Shown here: positions 1-8,800 of the stretch, piece after piece
Layout of the letters: each line of letters begins with the position of its first letter
Position numbering within the stretch: position 1 is the first letter of the stretch
NCBI GenBank assembly: GCA_007131745.1
Contig: SLPX01000049.1
Span: forward strand, 1 to 15,309
DNA: 15,309 bases
Reading direction: 5' to 3'
DNA from: Myxococcales bacterium
Lineage (GTDB): Bacteria; Myxococcota; Polyangia; HGW-17; SLPX01
The notes under the pieces: model-generated
Databases searched by the model: none
Seen by the model: the letters and a program-made list of their open reading frames with translations, nothing else
Told to the model about the DNA's origin: nothing
Position numbers and translations under genes: made by a program

Positions 1-731
1 ACGATCTCTCGGATTGCATTGATTCATTCGGCAACACCAGGGAATTGCTCGTGGTGACAGCTGTTACCAATGACGGATTTTTTCTCACCGATGTGTGTAC
101 CAACGGCGGTCCGGTGCATGCTCCTGATACATGGAGAAACTTCGGATCCATCTTTTCCTTCAACTTCCACGCTCCCGAGGACCTTGTACCCGGCGACTGC
201 ATCACCTGGGTCCAGGGAAGCGTATATGAGTTCTATGGGTTCACCGAGTTGAAAAACCCCGGTTGGTCCTCTCCTTCATGCCTGGCAGGAGCGCCGGGGT
301 GCCAACCAGCGTGTGTCGATTATTTGCCCCAACCTTTTGTTTTAGATAATGCCACCCTGTCCGACGACTATGCAATGGAAATGCTCGAATCATCGCTCGT
401 GGCCCTTGAAAACGCGGTTATCGGGTACGCACAAAGTTGCGACTTCACTGGAAACGGCCAGATAGACAACCCGGATGAGCGGGCCTGCAAAAGAGCATGT
501 GAAAATTCTTACGACTGCTGGGTACTGGAAGATTACAAAGACTATTTTCAATTCACCGCGCATGTAGGAAATGCAAAAATCTCCGTGGTGCTTCGGGGGG
601 TAATTCCTTTCGACCCATTTGAACACCAAGGTGAATCCATCACCTACGTAGCAGGGTTGGTGAAGCATCTGGCTTTCGCGCGGCCGCCTTGGCAAATGTA
701 CCCTAGAAATAATGATGACTTTCTGTTTTGA
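1..731 (+). CDS. C-terminal part of a secreted hypothetical protein (OB-fold-like), truncated at window edge
   Basis: The reading frame is open from base 3 to a TGA at 729-731 and gives 242 visible residues. A TTG at 45 could be read as a start, but the frame continues upstream without a stop, so the true start lies outside the window. The protein has several cysteines and aromatic residues, as expected for an exported protein. The pattern around 'GSVYEFYGFTELKNPGW' resembles the OB-fold-like segments of surface nuclease-associated and lipoprotein families, in which a short beta strand precedes an 'F.G.T.L..P' stretch; this is a weak resemblance, not an assignment. A later segment 'DFTGNGQIDNPDERAC' resembles a short Asp/Asn-rich loop that could bind calcium. 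No catalytic motif is visible. The next gene follows 76 bp downstream on the same strand with its own strong ribosome binding site. Confidence 0.8.
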   Translation, partial: DLSDCIDSFGNTRELLVVTAVTNDGFFLTDVCTNGGPVHAPDTWRNFGSIFSFNFHAPEDLVPGDCITWVQGSVYEFYGFTELKNPGWSSPSCLAGAPGCQPACVDYLPQPFVLDNATLSDDYAMEMLESSLVALENAVIGYAQSCDFTGNGQIDNPDERACKRACENSYDCWVLEDYKDYFQFTAHVGNAKISVVLRGVIPFDPFEHQGESITYVAGLVKHLAFARPPWQMYPRNNDDFLF

Positions 732-807
732 TTTCCCGGAAAGTTTCGTCTGAATAAGAAGGTGATCCGAAAAACAGATATTTTCGCACCAAACAAGGAG
801 GTGTTCC

Positions 808-2364
808 GTGCGCCCGATTCGATTCATATTTCTCACAGCCATTTACTGCGCGGTCATCACGACCCTATGGTCCCGAACAGCCGAAGCGGAAAACAATTTC
901 GTGGACACCCGCCTGACCTTCACTTTCGGCGATGACAACTTCAGGGCGGTTGCAGGCGATACAATGGTCGACAGCCCCAGAATAGGCTTTGGCGACCGTC
1001 CCGGGTACAGACTGTTTTTCGACAACCTGGACACACAGTACTCCGGTCGGGAAAATTTGCTTCACCTGGTTTTGTACAAGAAAATGCCAGGGTTTCTTCC
1101 AGGGCTGACCACCGAAGCAGCTATAGTCGCCAAGGCCGACTTTTCAGACGCTCGCAACATCAGGTTCATGGACGACGGAACCTATCTACGGCTCGTATAC
1201 GATTTTTCAGGGGGCAAAGTTAAAAACTCGTCTTCGATGGACGTAACCCTTTTCCCGATTTCCACCGACCGGTTTCGCGTCGGATATCTGTACAGTATCA
1301 CGTGGGGCGGCGCCAGGATTTTTCCCGGAGCAAAAGATAATCTCACACCCGGCGCCAGGTTTCAGTTCAACTGGAAATGGGGTTACGCGTTCGCCGGAAT
1401 GAAAACAGCGCGAATGCTTACAAATCCGCCTCCCGGAGGTGGCGAAACGTCCAAGGGACGGGAATCTGAAACCTTTTACGGTGGCCTGGGCGGTATCGGC
1501 ATGGATCTGCCGGCGGGAATGAAAGTAGAAGCTTCTGGTGGATATTTTCTCATGGGAGAAAACCCTAACAACGGCGTAGAAGGTGAACTGGTTCAGACTT
1601 TCGGTGGATCGATGCGCATTTCACACAACAAGGGCATGCCCATCGGCATTTCCACCGACCTCAGGCTCTACCGAACCGATGCAGAGTTCATCGAATCTCT
1701 CGGAAGACGGGAAGTATACAAACCCGGCTTCTCCTACCAGATAGCGCTGGAAGGAACAGTCCTCGGCCAGGTACTGGAAGATCCCGACAATTTCGGCTCA
1801 ACCAAGATTCAACCAGCGTATGCAGGCGCCTTTTCAGCCAAGTTCAAGTGGAATTACCTTCGGGCTCATTTGACCACCTTTATGCGATCCGTGGAATTCA
1901 TTCTTCACAACGTACCCAGCTTTGTTCCATACCAAGCGCTCAGCCCCCAAGTAAACGCCACGCCCGAACTGTTCATTGCAGCCGGAGCGGATTGGCATTT
2001 CAGAAGCCGAAGACTGACGGTGGGGGGTATGGTGGGTTCGGTCATCATTCCGGCCCGCATTGAAACCGAGTTGACCGCGCAGATGGGAGCCCAACCGGAG
2101 TCACTTGGAAAAAGAACTCTCTTGATCAGGGATGAAGGTGACTTTTCCATTCTTCCCGAAGGTGGAGAACCAAGTCCCATCATGGCGGCCAAGCTGAATG
2201 TAAGATGGGATCTTTCAGAAATGTTTACAGTTATGGGTGTTTTGATGTTTCAATACGACCACAATTTCACAAAGTACGTAACTCTTGCCAGTGGAGTAAG
2301 GCGTCTCGATTACGAAGACGCCGTCCGCGTGGGCGCGATGATCTACACCCAAGCTCGTTTCTGA
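808..2364 (+). CDS. Exported beta-rich protein, probable outer-membrane barrel of unknown function
   Basis: This 518-residue protein starts at a GTG preceded by a near-perfect Shine-Dalgarno AAGGAGGTG at 795-803, with six bases between GGAGG and the start. Residues 1-27 form a Sec signal peptide: basic start (MRPIR), hydrophobic core (FIFLTAIYCAVITTLW) and cleavage expected after 'AEA'. The mature part is rich in Gly, aromatic residues and alternating polar/hydrophobic stretches, for example 'GGLGGIGMDLPAGMKVEASG', typical of amphipathic beta strands. It ends in a terminal Phe ('MIYTQARF'), the usual last residue of outer-membrane barrels recognised by the BAM complex. I recognise no named family. 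It may be co-transcribed with the truncated gene upstream. It converges on the aspartyl-protease-like gene, with only 29 bp between the two stop codons and no clear terminator hairpin. Gene call secure; barrel assignment inferred. Confidence 0.85.
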   Translation: MRPIRFIFLTAIYCAVITTLWSRTAEAENNFVDTRLTFTFGDDNFRAVAGDTMVDSPRIGFGDRPGYRLFFDNLDTQYSGRENLLHLVLYKKMPGFLPGLTTEAAIVAKADFSDARNIRFMDDGTYLRLVYDFSGGKVKNSSSMDVTLFPISTDRFRVGYLYSITWGGARIFPGAKDNLTPGARFQFNWKWGYAFAGMKTARMLTNPPPGGGETSKGRESETFYGGLGGIGMDLPAGMKVEASGGYFLMGENPNNGVEGELVQTFGGSMRISHNKGMPIGISTDLRLYRTDAEFIESLGRREVYKPGFSYQIALEGTVLGQVLEDPDNFGSTKIQPAYAGAFSAKFKWNYLRAHLTTFMRSVEFILHNVPSFVPYQALSPQVNATPELFIAAGADWHFRSRRLTVGGMVGSVIIPARIETELTAQMGAQPESLGKRTLLIRDEGDFSILPEGGEPSPIMAAKLNVRWDLSEMFTVMGVLMFQYDHNFTKYVTLASGVRRLDYEDAVRVGAMIYTQARF

Positions 2365-2393
2365 GATTGTTTCACATCCCTCCGATTCCTCAA

Positions 2394-3755
2394 CTACCAA
2401 TAAGCCTCGCTCACTTTCAGCTTGAATTGCTCAACCGATTTGTCGACCGGCCCCTCCAGGGAGACGGGCTCGGGGTCTCCGGATCTGAGGTTTTTTACCT
2501 CTTTTGAAAGCCGACCTAGGACTTTGTCCCCTTCACCTATCAACAACGCCTGGATCACCATTCTTCGAATCCGTCTGTCTCCCTTGTTTCCAACAGCGCC
2601 TTTTATCTTGACCACACCTGAATCCCATTTTCCCTGCATCCTGCTGAAATGAACAAAGGGTTCCACATCCAACACTCTGTTCGCCGGGCCCTTTCGCTTC
2701 CGAAAAAACAGGGCTCCGTTTTCTTCATCAATGGAGACCTCGAAATGGGTAAGAAAATTAATTCCCACAAGACCTGAAAGTCCCTCGTGAACACACGGTC
2801 CGCAAAGCACCACCGCCAAATCGTTTACACCTACCCCTCCCAAGGAAAAAACATCTGAAACCAAAACAGGATACCTTTCCACTCCACCCTGAATCTCCAC
2901 GTCTTCCATGGGACCACCATCCTTAAATATCGGCAAATCCAGCCGGGCCGCTGCCTCGGGAGAAAGCACTGTTCTTACGGATCGAGGATCCACCGCAAGT
3001 GTCACCGGTTTCCCCCTCCCTTTACCAGCTATTCCACGGACAATGGACACTCCTCCCTTCATGCTCACTTCAACCCGGGTACCCTTTCGACCGCTTTTTT
3101 GGATCACGAAAGGAGGGGGTGAATTGCTTTTTTTTCCCTTATACACGATCTTGTGAAGCCCTGTTGGTTCGTCGGCCGGTGGTTTTTCCTCTTCAGGCTT
3201 TTTCTCTTCTTCTTCTTCTTCTTCTTCGATCCCTCTTTCATCCAAAAGCGCCGCTATTCTTTTCAAAGACCTGTCAACAGTTCGGGTTTTTGAATCGTTT
3301 GCGCCAAACAACAACCTGGGCAACCAAGCTCCATGATATCTCAACATCATGGCCGTTCGACCCGGAACCCCCAGGATCAAACCGGTTGTTGCAACAAGAT
3401 AAGGCGCAGCGAAAACCCCTATCCACCAGGTCACCGCCTGCCTGCCCGCCATGGGACGCACCGCCCAAAATGCAACGGCAAGTGGAATACATATTATCAA
3501 CAGAATCGTCATAATGAGATGCAGCCACCCCTCGCCCAAAGCGGCCGCCAAAAACGCGCTCAACAAAACAAATCCCGCAAGAAAAAAAGTTAATGCAAAA
3601 ATGACAAAACCAATCAGGAGAAACCACACCTTGCCGGAAGTCTTTTCAGTCGATGGTGATTCTTTTTTGAATCGACTCCGTTTCTTTCCCTTTTGGTCAC
3701 CCTGCCAAACCCCACCAGCAGGACCCTTGTCCACTTTATCGGGTGAACGACTCAT
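2394..3755 (-). CDS. Membrane protein with retropepsin-like (clan AA) domain, altered active site DPR
   Basis: This 453-residue protein has a cytoplasmic-type basic N-terminus, three hydrophobic segments at about 43-70, 78-100 and 108-130, an acidic linker with eight consecutive Glu (177-184), and a retropepsin-like region at about 225-350. The pattern 'LAVDPRSVRTVLSPEAAARL' aligns with the usual F-V-D-T-G-A-x-x-T-V-L-S of single-domain aspartyl proteases, and 'GLSGLVGINFLTHFEVSIDE' matches the second conserved G-hh-G-x-x-F/L region. However the catalytic D-T-G is D256-P-R here. Residues about 365-450 form a C-terminal beta-rich domain resembling FxLYD-type domains. The start at 3755 is chosen because AGGAG at 3764-3768 lies eight bases upstream; a GTG at 3788 would add 11 residues without such a site. 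Last gene of the likely four-gene operon. Whether it is an active protease is doubtful given the triplet. Confidence 0.82.
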   Translation of the reverse strand: MSRSPDKVDKGPAGGVWQGDQKGKKRSRFKKESPSTEKTSGKVWFLLIGFVIFALTFFLAGFVLLSAFLAAALGEGWLHLIMTILLIICIPLAVAFWAVRPMAGRQAVTWWIGVFAAPYLVATTGLILGVPGRTAMMLRYHGAWLPRLLFGANDSKTRTVDRSLKRIAALLDERGIEEEEEEEEKKPEEEKPPADEPTGLHKIVYKGKKSNSPPPFVIQKSGRKGTRVEVSMKGGVSIVRGIAGKGRGKPVTLAVDPRSVRTVLSPEAAARLDLPIFKDGGPMEDVEIQGGVERYPVLVSDVFSLGGVGVNDLAVVLCGPCVHEGLSGLVGINFLTHFEVSIDEENGALFFRKRKGPANRVLDVEPFVHFSRMQGKWDSGVVKIKGAVGNKGDRRIRRMVIQALLIGEGDKVLGRLSKEVKNLRSGDPEPVSLEGPVDKSVEQFKLKVSEAYW

Positions 3756-3846
3756 GAAACCATCTCCTCTGGTCCGACATTGCGACACACACCCGTCCCG
3801 GAAAAAAATCGCCCCTTCACTACAGAAAAGAACTGCCTATTCTCCA

Positions 3847-4182
3847 TCACTTTCTTATCTCCCGCCCCAGCTTGGATTCCACCGCTTCAATCTTTGCCTC
3901 CAATCTTCCCGACCGATCGGCCCGGTAATCCAATTTCAAGACAGCCGTTATCCGATTGCAATCTTTCTTCATTATATCGAAGCACTCGCGAAACACATCC
4001 AAAACTTCCACCATGTCGCCTTCTATGCAGGTACCCATCGGTCCGAGTTTGTATGGCAGCCCGCTCTTGTCTATGACATCCAGGGAACGCGCGACAAAAG
4101 CGCTTACGCTCGGCCCCTTGTCCATCGGCGACATGCTGAACTCCACAAGCACTTCTCTTTTTCCCGATCCTTTCTCTGTCAA
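3847..4182 (-). CDS. MTH1187/UPF0045 family thiamine-binding protein
   Basis: Small protein of the MTH1187/YkoF-like family (UPF0045, DUF77), which forms ferredoxin-like folds and binds thiamine or related compounds; it is not an enzyme as far as known. The family core is clear: 'VLVEFSMSPMDKGPSVS' at the first strand, 'SGLPYKLGPMGTCIEG' with the conserved P-M-G-T-x-I-E-G, and 'KDCNRITAVLKLDYR'. The start is uncertain. TTG at 4182 has AGGA at 4190-4193 seven bases upstream and begins four bases after the stop of the MerR/TPR gene, suggesting translational coupling (111 aa). GTG at 4152 would give 101 aa with the usual family N-terminus but a poorer ribosome site. A longer frame reaching 4257 overlaps the upstream gene and is not credible. 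Thiamine binding is inferred from the family only. Confidence 0.88.
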   Translation of the reverse strand: MTEKGSGKREVLVEFSMSPMDKGPSVSAFVARSLDVIDKSGLPYKLGPMGTCIEGDMVEVLDVFRECFDIMKKDCNRITAVLKLDYRADRSGRLEAKIEAVESKLGREIRK

Positions 4183-4186
4183 AACA

Positions 4187-5137
4187 TTATCCTTTCTCCA
4201 TATATTTAATGTGTTCCCGCGCCAATTTCGCCCATACACCGTCCGAATCCGAATCAAAAGCCAGATACTTCCTGAAACATTCTATTGCCTGCTCACGGTT
4301 CCCGGTTTTTTCAAATGCAAGACCGAGATTGAAATAAGGGTCAGGAAAATCCGGGTTTGATCCGATAACCCTCAGGTACTCGGCAATGGAGAGTTCTGTG
4401 TTTCCTTCCTCTTCATGGATATTGGCAAGGTTATAAAGCGCTTCCGGTTGATCAGGATCCAGGGCAAGCGCTTTTTTGTAGTGTTGCGCTGCTTCATTCG
4501 GCCTGCCGCTTTTGTAATAAATATTTCCCAGGTTGGTATGTGCCGCGGCCATGCATGGGTCGCCCTTCAAGGCCCGGCGAAAAGCATCGGCCGCCTCGGC
4601 CTGCTTTTCACTTTGCCTGGCGAATGCCAATCCCCTGATAAACCATTGATAGGCCGATCCGCAGGGTTTGGAAACTCCTGCGCCGTTTTTTACAGGCCTT
4701 CCTACCGCTAAGAGAATATTTTCGCGCAATGATTCGGTATGGAAATCCAGAAGAGTCTGGCGTGTTTCGACTTCAAAGACCGCTTCTTCGCCCATTACAA
4801 CCAACTGCTCCCCGTCCGATCTGATTCTCAAACGACTCAGTGGTTTTTGCTCTTCCGGAAGCAACTTTCTCAATTCACTCAAGTTCTTACGAACCTTCTG
4901 AAGAGAAAGTCCTTTTTCAGACAAATCCTGTGCAGTTTTAACTCCGATCAAATCGGAAAAGGAATAATAACTCCTCGCGCCCTTCCGCAAACTCGGGTTC
5001 AAAAAACCGGTCTGCGCCCAATAGCGAAGCTTGCTTTCGCTTATATTGAAAATGCGCGAGACTTCACGAATCGAATACAAATCACCAGTGATTCGATCCT
5101 CGACTGCGGCGTTTTTTCTCTGTCTGCTCTCGGCCAT
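4187..5137 (-). CDS. MerR-type HTH / tetratricopeptide repeat fusion regulator
   Basis: This 316-residue protein joins a DNA-binding domain to a protein-interaction domain. Residues about 18-90 are a MerR-like winged helix: 'LYSIREVSRIFNISESKLRYW' is the helix-turn-helix, 'GFLNPSLRKGARSYYSFSDL' the wing with the usual R-x-Y, followed by the helix 'KTAQDLSEKGLSLQKVRKNL'. Residues about 163-298 hold four TPR units, for example 'AAAHTNLGNIYYKSGRPNEA' and 'PEALYNLANIHEEEGNTELS'. Such MerR-TPR proteins are known from deltaproteobacteria but their targets are mostly unstudied. No effector cysteine cluster is seen as in metal-sensing MerR proteins. ATG at 5137 has only a weak AGG about eight bases upstream; translation may rely on coupling to the gene 31 bp upstream. 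Likely a transcription factor controlled by protein contacts, by inference. Confidence 0.92.
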   Translation of the reverse strand: MAESRQRKNAAVEDRITGDLYSIREVSRIFNISESKLRYWAQTGFLNPSLRKGARSYYSFSDLIGVKTAQDLSEKGLSLQKVRKNLSELRKLLPEEQKPLSRLRIRSDGEQLVVMGEEAVFEVETRQTLLDFHTESLRENILLAVGRPVKNGAGVSKPCGSAYQWFIRGLAFARQSEKQAEAADAFRRALKGDPCMAAAHTNLGNIYYKSGRPNEAAQHYKKALALDPDQPEALYNLANIHEEEGNTELSIAEYLRVIGSNPDFPDPYFNLGLAFEKTGNREQAIECFRKYLAFDSDSDGVWAKLAREHIKYMEKG

Positions 5138-5168
5138 TCCAAGAACCTGATAATGTCGAGTTCTGCTT

Positions 5169-5654
5169 TTATGGATTGCCTAACTTCAACTGGCGGGGAC
5201 CCGGATCGGCTTCAACATCCAGATCAATAAGTATCCTGGCACCGTCAACTTCCACGCTGATTTCAAATTCCAAACATTCAAAAGGAACTCCGGCTGTTTT
5301 TCCTGCCTCTCTTTCCGCTATCACGCGAAGAAGATTCCTGAACCGCCTGTCTTTTGGAAGCATCTCCACTAGCTTCAGCGCAGAGTGCGCATCCAGAGGA
5401 TCCCTTATGTAATCTGCGGCTTCCTGGAGATTCATTGTTATCATGGAGCTTCCATAGTACTTCCCGCCTGTTTTTTCTTTCTCACTTATTTTCCCTTCAC
5501 TCAGAATGTCGGCTCTTGCGAGAAGCAGTTCCAGGGCCGCGATCGAAACCTTTTCCCTTACCTCCCTGTCGAACAAATTCACACGGCTGACGTCAGCCAT
5601 GGGTTTTCGGTTACAGGCCGGAAAGGCCGCTGCTTTCGTAAGTTTGGACTCCAA
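5169..5654 (-). CDS. Hypothetical protein, first gene of MerR/TPR operon
   Basis: This 161-residue soluble protein has no signal peptide or membrane segment and I do not recognise a family. It starts at TTG 5654, supported by a strong GGAGGAG six bases upstream counted from GGAGG. The first half is alpha-helical in character ('REVREKVSIAALELLLARAD'), with a Lys/Glu-rich stretch 'SEGKISEKEKTGGKYYGSS'. The second half ends in beta-like alternation ('CLEFEISVEVDGARILIDLD') and a short Pro/Gly tail. A good promoter lies 57 bp upstream of the start. The stop is 31 bp before the MerR/TPR start, so the two are very likely co-transcribed, suggesting a related role, for instance as a partner of the regulator. 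No function can be assigned from sequence. Confidence 0.8.
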   Translation of the reverse strand: MESKLTKAAAFPACNRKPMADVSRVNLFDREVREKVSIAALELLLARADILSEGKISEKEKTGGKYYGSSMITMNLQEAADYIRDPLDAHSALKLVEMLPKDRRFRNLLRVIAEREAGKTAGVPFECLEFEISVEVDGARILIDLDVEADPGPRQLKLGNP

Positions 5655-5658
5655 TATA

Positions 5659-5665
5659 CTCCTCC
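5659..5665 (-). promoter_or_regulatory. Strong ribosome binding site fixing a TTG start
   Basis: On the minus strand GGAGGAG precedes TTG at 5654; GGAGG (5661-5665) is six bases from the start codon. No ATG or GTG in the frame nearby has a comparable site, so this decides the start of the 161-aa gene. Confidence 0.7.
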
Positions 5666-5710
5666 GATAATTCCCGGACTAAAAACAACGGATCCCGAAG
5701 CGCTTGACTT

Positions 5711-5739
5711 ATTTTACCGAGAATGCCCCATGTCGGCAA
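5711..5739 (-). promoter_or_regulatory. Predicted sigma70-type promoter of the four-gene operon
   Basis: On the minus strand, TTGCCG (-35, 5734-5739, 4/6 consensus) is followed by a 17-base spacer and TAAAAT (-10, 5711-5716, 5/6 consensus). A transcript would begin near 5704, giving a leader of about 50 nt before the TTG start at 5654. This is the best promoter match I found in the window. The 173-bp gap that holds it (5655-5827) shows no convincing terminator for the upstream PHP gene, so read-through from that gene is possible. Confidence 0.55.
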
Positions 5740-5827
5740 AAACTCTTTTCATCCAAACTCGAAATCGTTTCTCCTTGGAAAAAATGCACTCACATAGACC
5801 TGACGGAGGGCCTGAAAAGGAAAGTGT

Positions 5828-8800
5828 TTATTCCGGAGTTTGTGCTTCTTTCATGGACTTGAGTATCCGCAGCCCGCTCAACATGAAAGCGTTAAATTCA
5901 GCACGTCCTATCTCCTGGTTTCGATGCGCCTTCCTGCGGCCTTTCCGTCCATCCAATGACCGGTCATCATCCGAAAAGCCGACGCCTCCGGATCGAGTCT
6001 TTTGCATGGCCCGTATCATCCAGTCGGGAAGGGGCCCGGGCGGATCGAAGTTAAACTCCTCGCCCGGCCCGCTCGTACGATCAACCCAGATCGGATTAGT
6101 CATCGCATAAGGAACCACGGGACTTACCTGAGCAGTCGGCGCGGCGGGCTCCATGAAAGCACCCAGGTCAATGCCGATATCCACGGAAGAAAGCGCTTCG
6201 TTGACGATGATTCCAAAACTGATGTTGGGGTAATATCGCCATGTGTTGATCGGACTCATGGTCCTAGCGCCGCTTCCCGACGCCATAGCGGCGGCTACGT
6301 ACCAACTATCTCGAACCGGTCCGTCGGCGAAAGTGACATCCATATTTACCACGTCTACATTGTGCCCATCCTTTAGATGAATACACTCGCACACACTAAC
6401 CTGGAATCCCGGCTCAGGCTCTTCAATCACACAAGGCCATTGGGCTTGGGAGCCACTGCAAAGATCTCCTTCCTCCGTCCCCGTGAAAATCCATCGCAGG
6501 CTTCCGTTGCGATAGACCTCCACGCGATCCACGTCAAACCAATCCGGAGATTGCACCCTGATGCGCACAGGAACATCCGCGGGCTGCGGCACGCTGACTC
6601 TGCTTCCCACGCGCTTGCCGTCCACCCACATTTCCAGAAACGGCCCATAGGAAGTCACCGCACAGCCGGCTTTCAGGTTCCGGGCCAATTCCAGCAAATC
6701 GATATCCGACGGCCGATTGACTGAGGAACAAACGTAAGTATGAGCCATGCCCGGTTCGTTACCAGTGGTCGTGTGGGTATCACTGGTTCCTATCCCTGTA
6801 TAAAAAACTCCGTGATTGATCAGCCTGAACCAGTCTTCAACCGCGCCGCGCCAGTTAACACAAGGTCTCGCTCCTCCCACACCTGTCATTTCCCACGCAT
6901 CATTGACCCTGCACTTGGCATCCACACACACTCCCGCGCCGGAAAGATCATCTTCGCCTTCGTAACACTCGGAACCCCGGCATCCGCAATCCGAAAATTT
7001 ACAACACCGCTTTGTCGGATGGCAGTCTCGATGGCTTTCACACGGATTTACGCAACGCTTGTAAATCGGGTCGCAAAGCAGTCCCGATCCGCACAGAGGT
7101 TCAGCATCCCTGGGTTCACACTCCGAATGAAGAAAACAGCGGCCGGTAGCAATATTGCACTCGCCCGCAGCGCAATCTCCATCCCCGGAGCAGGTTTCCC
7201 GCCCGGAACACTTGCCCGTGTTTCCGTTGCAATAATGATTCACGAGCCCCATGGATTCGCAATCCCGGTCGGATCTGCATTCCCGGATCTCATCCAAGTG
7301 AAACCTGAACGCCGCTGATTCTGCAGGAGTGCGTTCAAGAATACGCCTCGCCCAATAGGTCGAAGCCTGATCAAAAGACCAACCGGGATCACACTCCCCA
7401 TCCTCAAAAACATCTTCCGGAGGTTCTTTCAAATAGCCGTTGATATATTCAACGCACTTGTTGAATTTCCTTACTTCTTCGTTTGAAGGCGTGCGGATCA
7501 TGTCGTATCGCTTGCCGTTTATAATTTCCATCGCATCCGCGAACGGATCAAAATTGTCGCTGTTTCTCAGGATGGGGTTCGGATTCTGCATTATCCCCAC
7601 TTCAAGAGTAAGATCAAAAGTACTCAACCCGAATTGATCAAAATACCCGAATATCGTCTCCCTCGGGTGAGCGATTGTAATCACCGTATCTTCGGGTCCG
7701 TAATGTCCCCGTTTCCGGAGAGCCGTGTATATCTGCGTAGGTGTCAATCCTGTCCAATCTATCGCTCCCTTTTCCGGAAGGGTGTTGTCATATATCAACG
7801 GCCATGCAAGCCAATGCCCTGTTTCCACGGTCGTAAGCTCGACTCCGATCTGGGTCTTCAACATGCTTTGAACCCCGAGTTCCCTCAGGGTGGGCTCATA
7901 GTTCGTAATCCAATCGTGATCGGCCGAAGAGAGCAAATCCATTCCTTCGGCTAAAAATGCGCTTATCTGCGTTTTCAAGTCAGGCACTGCGTCATAACTG
8001 AAATTGCTGTGAACATGAAAATCCCCCGCCACCCATCCGGTGGAATCCACCACCTGCTGAATCATGGCGGAAATGGATATCGCCCTCCCGTCATCGGGAA
8101 CCACGCGTACATGTTCGTCAATGGTGCGCCGGGCCCCGCGTGAGAAAACAAAACGGTACCTACCCGGCGGGATCACCAACTCCCCGCGCCCCGAAATGGT
8201 CCTCGTGATCTTGACCACCCCGGCCTTGGCCCGCAAACCGCCGAACTCGAGAATTTGACGGCCGCTCTCGGGTATGCCGTTTCCCGCGCACGCGGGATCC
8301 GTCACTGGAAAACAGTTACATACATCCCTGCCCTGCGCGTCCTTGCAATCCCCAATCACGGTGATTTTTGCAGGAGAGGGCCGCCCCTTTTCATCCCTCA
8401 CATCAAAGACGACCCGCCCCTTGGGAAGAAGCGGAACACCGACCCTCGTCCTTTTCCCCTCCTGCACGACCACCCGCTGAGCGTCCGAGGGGTTTCGGCC
8501 CTCGTCAACACCCACTACATAGTATGTCCCCGGAGGCATGGTGGCAGCGAAAGTCCCGTCCTTTATGGGATCGTCCCCCCGATCCGCGCGGATTTCATTG
8601 ACGATACCCAAATGCCCCAACACGTATTCATCAGTAACCGAAGCTCTGCGCGCGCATGATTCCAGCATTTCAAAAGCAACGGCATCCCCTCTGTCTCCCC
8701 GCAAAACATCACAAACAGGTTCATTAGCATGGGGAAACTGCCCACTCCATTCTTCCGCCACCGGGTCCATCAACACAAACACCTTGGCATCTTCGACCGC

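Noticed and set aside
768..786. CGAAAA/TTTTCG inverted repeat before the 808 gene
   Set aside because: Six A/T-rich pairs with a seven-base loop and no T run are within what chance gives; not called as a terminator or operator.
3451..4209. 252-codon + strand frame across two minus-strand genes
   Set aside because: It runs opposite the retropepsin-like and thiamine-binding genes, both supported by motifs; no ribosome site or recognisable domain.
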